Assembly (NCBI GenBank): GCA_020350085.1
Contig: CP070706.1
Coordinates: 2,642,548 to 2,659,805, forward strand
DNA: 17,258 nt
DNA from: Acidobacteriota bacterium
Lineage (GTDB): Bacteria; Acidobacteriota; Polarisedimenticolia; J045
Reading direction: 5' to 3'
Under the pieces are notes generated by a model, which did no database searches, was not told the DNA's origin, and saw nothing but the letters and a program-made list of their open reading frames with translations. Shown piece by piece: positions 14,617 through 17,258 of this stretch (the first letter of the stretch is position 1; each line of letters opens with the position of its first letter). The translations under genes were made by a program, and so were the position numbers.

Positions 14617-14889
14617 TCAGCGTCGGATCTGGAATCCACTCAACCCCTCGGCACCGCAAGGTGCTTGCTCGACCCTCTCGACGCGCGCGTAGCGCGATCC
14701 GCGTGAGAGGTCGAAGGCGAACTCGGAGAGCTGCTGCTCGTTGCCTTCGGCGTGCGCCTCCACCGCGCCTTCTGCCGTATGTCGCACCCAGCCGGCCAGA
14801 CCGAGGGCCTCGGCACAGGTCTTGGCAAAGGACCGGTACCCAACCTTTCGGAGCTTGCCGTGGACAAGAAATCGCCGCGCTTGCTTCAC
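14617..14889 (-). CDS. acyP: Acylphosphatase-like protein
   Basis: 90 aa with a GTG start, the normal length for this small alpha/beta family, which hydrolyses acyl phosphates such as carbamoyl phosphate and acetyl phosphate. The N-terminal active-site loop reads VHGKLRKVGYRSF (9-21) against the usual VxGxVQGVGFR; the substrate-binding Arg is present (R19), but the QG inside the loop is changed to RK. The second motif reads GWVRHTAEGAVEAHAEG (33-49), with His37 where the family has the catalytic Asn. The C-terminal strand is GFQIRR. Fold assignment is firm; activity is less certain given these substitutions. It lies directly upstream of the sulfatase-fold gene, perhaps co-transcribed, and 246 bp after the arginase stop. 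I see no further gene in that interval. Confidence 0.87.
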   Translation of the reverse strand: MKQARRFLVHGKLRKVGYRSFAKTCAEALGLAGWVRHTAEGAVEAHAEGNEQQLSEFAFDLSRGSRYARVERVEQAPCGAEGLSGFQIRR

Positions 14890-15135
14890 CGCACCGCTCC
14901 CGCGTGCCGGACCTCATCGATGTCACACTCGCGCATCGAGAACAAGACAGGCTAGCAAGGAAAACTCGAAACCGCCCAGAAGATCTGCCGGGGCCGCGCA
15001 CGGTCAGCCAGGTGTTGGGCAGCGCGCAGGCGGCACGCGAGGCCTGCTGACAGCGCCGTCGCTGCGCCCCCAGGTCCGTCGGCGGTTCTGGCCTGCCCGC
15101 GGAGCTTCGCGCATCCCGAAGACCGGGTGGTCCTC

Positions 15136-16029
15136 TCAGAGGATCCGCTGACCGAGCGCCGAGGCGACCAGTTCGACGGCAATGGTGGCGGTACGGTTCT
15201 TCTCGTCGAACATCGGGTTGATCTCGACGACGTCGAGCGATGCGATCCGGCCGTCGTCGGCGAGGATCTCCATGAGCAGGTGCGCCTCGCGATAGGTCAG
15301 GCCGCCGGGTACCGGCGTGCCGACCCCGGGAGCCGTCATCGGATCGAGGCAGTCCATGTCGAGGCTGACGTGCAACCTCTCGCGATGGCTCAGCCGCATG
15401 AGCGCTTCTCGAATGCAATCGCCAACGCCACGCTCGTCGATCTCGCGCATCGTGTAAACGCCGACCCCGAGTCGCTTGAGAAAGTCCTTCTCCCCCGGGT
15501 CGACGTCGCGTGGGCCGACGAGGATCACGTCCGTCGAGCCGAGCTTGGCTCCGCTGCGCCCGAGGTGGACCAGTTCGGGGGCTCCTTGGCCCAGCAGTGC
15601 CGCAAGCGGCATGCCGTGGATGTTGCCGCTCGGAGAGCTCGCGGGTGAGTTGCAGTCCGCGTGAGCGTCGATCCACAGCACGCCAGCGGGTTCGATCGAG
15701 GTCACGCCGCCGATCGTGCCGATCGCTATCGAGTGGTCGCCGCCGAGAAAAAGCGGCACGTCGCCGGCACCGATCGCTTCGTTGGCCGACTCGTAGACCA
15801 GCTCGCAGGTATTCACGATCGCGGGCAGGCAGACCAGGCCACCTTTGTCGTGCACGGTGTCGCGCACGGCGACATCGACATTTCCGGCGTCCTCGACTTC
15901 GTAGCCGAGCCGGAGCAAGCGCCGGCGCAAGCCAGCGTAACGCATCGCGCTCGGCCCCATGTCCACGCCGCGCAGCTTCTGGCCCAGGTCTTGTGGGACA
16001 CCGATGATTCGCACGCGCGAGTTCTTCAT
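15136..16029 (-). CDS. rocF: Arginase
   Basis: 297 aa, typical for bacterial arginase. It is a di-manganese ureohydrolase converting L-arginine to ornithine and urea in the cytosol. Metal ligands are all visible: H99 (FLGGDHSIAIG), D121, H123 and D125 (WIDAHADCNSP), D224 and D226 (VSLDMDCLDP). Substrate-binding residues follow arginase rather than agmatinase spacing: N127, S134 and H138 in NSPASSPSGNIHGMPLA, and E269 in VVEINP. The N-terminus VRIIGVPQDLGQKLRGVDMGPSAMR is also arginase-like. ATG 16027-16029 has GAGAGGGA upstream. No arginine transporter, ornithine aminotransferase or urease gene is nearby, so it appears to stand alone. Symbol rocF is used by family convention. Confidence 0.95.
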   Translation of the reverse strand: MKNSRVRIIGVPQDLGQKLRGVDMGPSAMRYAGLRRRLLRLGYEVEDAGNVDVAVRDTVHDKGGLVCLPAIVNTCELVYESANEAIGAGDVPLFLGGDHSIAIGTIGGVTSIEPAGVLWIDAHADCNSPASSPSGNIHGMPLAALLGQGAPELVHLGRSGAKLGSTDVILVGPRDVDPGEKDFLKRLGVGVYTMREIDERGVGDCIREALMRLSHRERLHVSLDMDCLDPMTAPGVGTPVPGGLTYREAHLLMEILADDGRIASLDVVEINPMFDEKNRTATIAVELVASALGQRIL

Positions 16030-16398
16030 GGATCAGTTCCCTCTCCGAGATGCCGTCGAGCCGAAGGCCGGTCCCGGCTGGGGACGGCCGGGACCCGCTT
16101 GTATACCGCGGCGCTGCCCCTGTTGGCACCCCTCATCTTGTGCAGCGTCTTCCCGTCATCCGAGAGAAGCCCGGGCCGGGAAATCCCGGCCGGTCACGCT
16201 CGATCGTTGCGCCAGGTTTAGTCGTCGTCGGGGCTGCGAGCAGGACGTGGGAATCCTCACTTTGTGAGGTGATCCCTCAAGTGCGGTGTTTGCCGCAACG
16301 CGTTGTCGTCGGGGAAGCTTTGCACTGCGTTCTCGGATGCGGGAGGCGCGGCCGTCTCGGGCGCGGCGGGGGGACGGCGTTCAGGTTTTCCTCGATAC
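16030..16398. other. Gene-poor interval with several hairpins upstream of arginase
   Basis: I see no credible gene here; open frames are short, GC-driven and match no family. It holds three inverted repeats. GGTCCCGG / CCGGGACC (16070-16095, 8-bp stem, 10-nt loop) lies in the arginase leader, 40 bp before the ATG. GGCCGGG / CCCGGCC (16174-16191, 7-bp stem, AAAT loop) could be a terminator or operator. CCTCAC / GTGAGG (16255-16269, 6-bp stem, TTT loop) is the third. A TATACA hexamer on the minus strand (16100-16105) is a weak -10 candidate for the arginase gene without a clear -35 box. Confidence 0.5.
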
Positions 16399-16587
16399 AT
16401 GGCTCGGATGCGTCATCGGACCCGCCGCGACGTCGAGCGCTTGGTGCCGACCTTCTGTCCGCACCCGGAGTGTCCCCACCACACGCTGAGCGAGACCGAT
16501 GCGGAAACCTACCGCTTCCAGCGCCGGGGCCTGCGCCAGATCGCGCGCTCACCGGGCGCGCCTACGAGACTCATCAGGCGAGCCGCA
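16399..16587 (+). pseudogene. Transposase N-terminal zinc-ribbon fragment (remnant)
   Basis: An open frame from ATG 16399 begins MARMRHRTRRDVERLVP and continues TFCPHPECPHHTLSETD, then YRFQRRGLRQIARSPGAPTR and LIRR. The basic N-terminus, the CPHPECPHH zinc-ribbon half and the following (Y/F)RRxG-type segment resemble the N-terminus of IS transposases whose next block would be a second CxxC followed by RxFS. That block is missing: after LIRR the frame turns to unrelated sequence and would run into tRNA-Pro (stop at 16650), and neither other frame restores the pattern. No DDE domain or terminal inverted repeats were found. I read it as a truncated IS remnant. It could instead be a fortuitous small Cys/His-containing frame. 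Confidence 0.5.
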
Positions 16588-16628
16588 GAGAGCTGTTTCT
16601 TGTCATGTGAGGGCGATGAGACGACGAA

Positions 16629-16706
<78 letters not shown>

Positions 16707-16724
16707 CCTGTCGAGGAGGGCGGA

Positions 16725-16753
16725 AATCTAGCTGCCCCCGCTTCGGCTGTCAA
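16725..16753 (-). promoter_or_regulatory. Sigma70-type promoter of tRNA-Pro
   Basis: On the minus strand TTGACA (16748-16753, a perfect -35 consensus) is followed after exactly 17 bp by TAGATT (16725-16730, 4 of 6 to TATAAT). Transcription would start near 16718, about 13 nt before the mature tRNA 5' end at 16705. Boxes and spacing are read directly from the sequence. Confidence 0.7.
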
Positions 16754-16805
16754 CGCAGGACGGGACCCGCCCGAGGCATGCGGCGTCCCCCACTCGGCTC
16801 TAGCG

Positions 16806-17258
16806 TCAGTGAGCCAGCAGCTTGATGACCCAGAACCCGGCCACGAGCAGCACGAAGAAGGCGAGCGTCAGCCAGCCCAGGTAGCGATCGATCAGCGGTC
16901 GAACCTTGGGGCCGAACCAGCGCAGCAATCCGGCGACGAGGAAGAACCGGGCGCTGCGCGAGATGGCCGAAGCGATCACGAAAATCACGAAGTTGATGTG
17001 CGCCACACCGCCCGCGATCGTGAACACCTTGTACGGGATCGGCGTGAACCCGGCTCCGAAGACGATCCAGAAGTTCCACCGATCGTACAGCGCCGAAACC
17101 CGGGCGTAGACTTCGGGAGTGAACCCCGGCACCCACGAGTAGAAGAACTCGGCGACGACCTCCCACAGGCCCCAGCCGATCAGATAGCCCGTGATGCCGC
17201 CTGCGATCGAGGCCAGCGAGCAGACCATCGCGGCGCGCAGCCAGACGGCCGGGCGCGC
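16806..17258 (-). CDS. YqaA/VTT-domain (DedA-related) membrane protein, N-terminus cut by window edge
   Basis: 150 residues are visible and the frame stays open to the right edge. An in-frame ATG exists at 17226-17228, but upstream residues ARPAVWLRAA fit the family, so the true start is probably outside the window. The protein belongs to the YqaA branch of VTT/DedA-like membrane proteins, a group linked to membrane homeostasis and lipid transport. Support: the Gly-rich helix SIAGGITGYLIGWGLWE, the signature VFGAGFTPIPYKVFTIAGGVA, then FVIASAISRSARFFLVAGLLRWFGP with the conserved Arg residues, and a last helix (LTLAFFVLLVAGFWVIKLL). It ends 100 bp before the 5' end of tRNA-Pro on the same strand, and the tRNA has its own promoter in that gap. 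Confidence 0.9.
   Translation of the reverse strand, partial: ARPAVWLRAAMVCSLASIAGGITGYLIGWGLWEVVAEFFYSWVPGFTPEVYARVSALYDRWNFWIVFGAGFTPIPYKVFTIAGGVAHINFVIFVIASAISRSARFFLVAGLLRWFGPKVRPLIDRYLGWLTLAFFVLLVAGFWVIKLLAH

Noticed and set aside
13719..15050. Plus-strand open frame of 443 codons
   Set aside because: Antisense to the sulfatase-fold gene and acyP; low-complexity Arg-rich composition with no motifs.
14564..16129. Minus-strand open frame of 521 codons across the arginase gene
   Set aside because: Out-of-frame shadow of arginase extended through non-coding DNA; the arginase frame is unambiguous.
16121..16140. Possible sigma54 promoter (TTGGCAC...TTGTGC)
   Set aside because: The GG and GC dinucleotides do not have the required 10-bp spacing.

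Overview
The window is visibly GC-rich, densely coded bacterial chromosome, mostly on the minus strand. Housekeeping genes (dnaK, mazG, accA, xerD, dtd, murJ, ssb, two tRNAs, an arginase) alternate with families typical of deltaproteobacterial lineages such as Myxococcota or Desulfobacterota relatives: a DUF4388 (PatA-like) protein, a TPR/zinc-ribbon membrane protein, DUF1844, and a sulfatase-fold protein fused to TPRs. The lineage is inferred from gene content only. No plasmid, phage module, rRNA or CRISPR array was found.

Region 1 (1-4820, minus): the 5' part of dnaK runs off the left edge. Upstream of it are three tightly linked genes transcribed toward dnaK: DUF1844 protein, TPR/zinc-ribbon polytopic protein (ATGA overlap) and DUF4388 protein (4-bp gap). 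Between the last of these and dnaK lie three helically phased 11-bp repeats and a hairpin that covers the dnaK Shine-Dalgarno sequence.

Region 2 (4821-9857): mazG stands alone on the plus strand and converges on a minus-strand cluster read murJ, dtd, xerD, accA. The first three genes are joined by 4-base start/stop overlaps. This groups lipid II flipping, D-aminoacyl-tRNA proofreading, chromosome dimer resolution and fatty-acid precursor synthesis.

Region 3 (9858-12570): ssb and a secreted FnIII-like protein are on the plus strand, divergent from murJ. They face a membrane-anchored TPR protein (YfgM-like) preceded by tRNA-Arg(CCU). The convergent gap holds three successive perfect hairpins.

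Region 4 (12571-17258, minus): a predicted lipoprotein with an alkaline-phosphatase/sulfatase fold and Thr at the nucleophile position, an acylphosphatase, an arginase, a roughly 600-bp gene-poor stretch with several hairpins and a transposase-like zinc-ribbon remnant, tRNA-Pro(CGG) with a clear sigma70-type promoter, and a YqaA/VTT-type membrane protein cut by the right edge.

I did not see a clearly new multi-gene defence or biosynthetic system. The best leads are the DUF1844-TPR-DUF4388 operon with its pseudopilin-like C-terminus, the Thr-type sulfatase homologue, and the structured dnaK leader.
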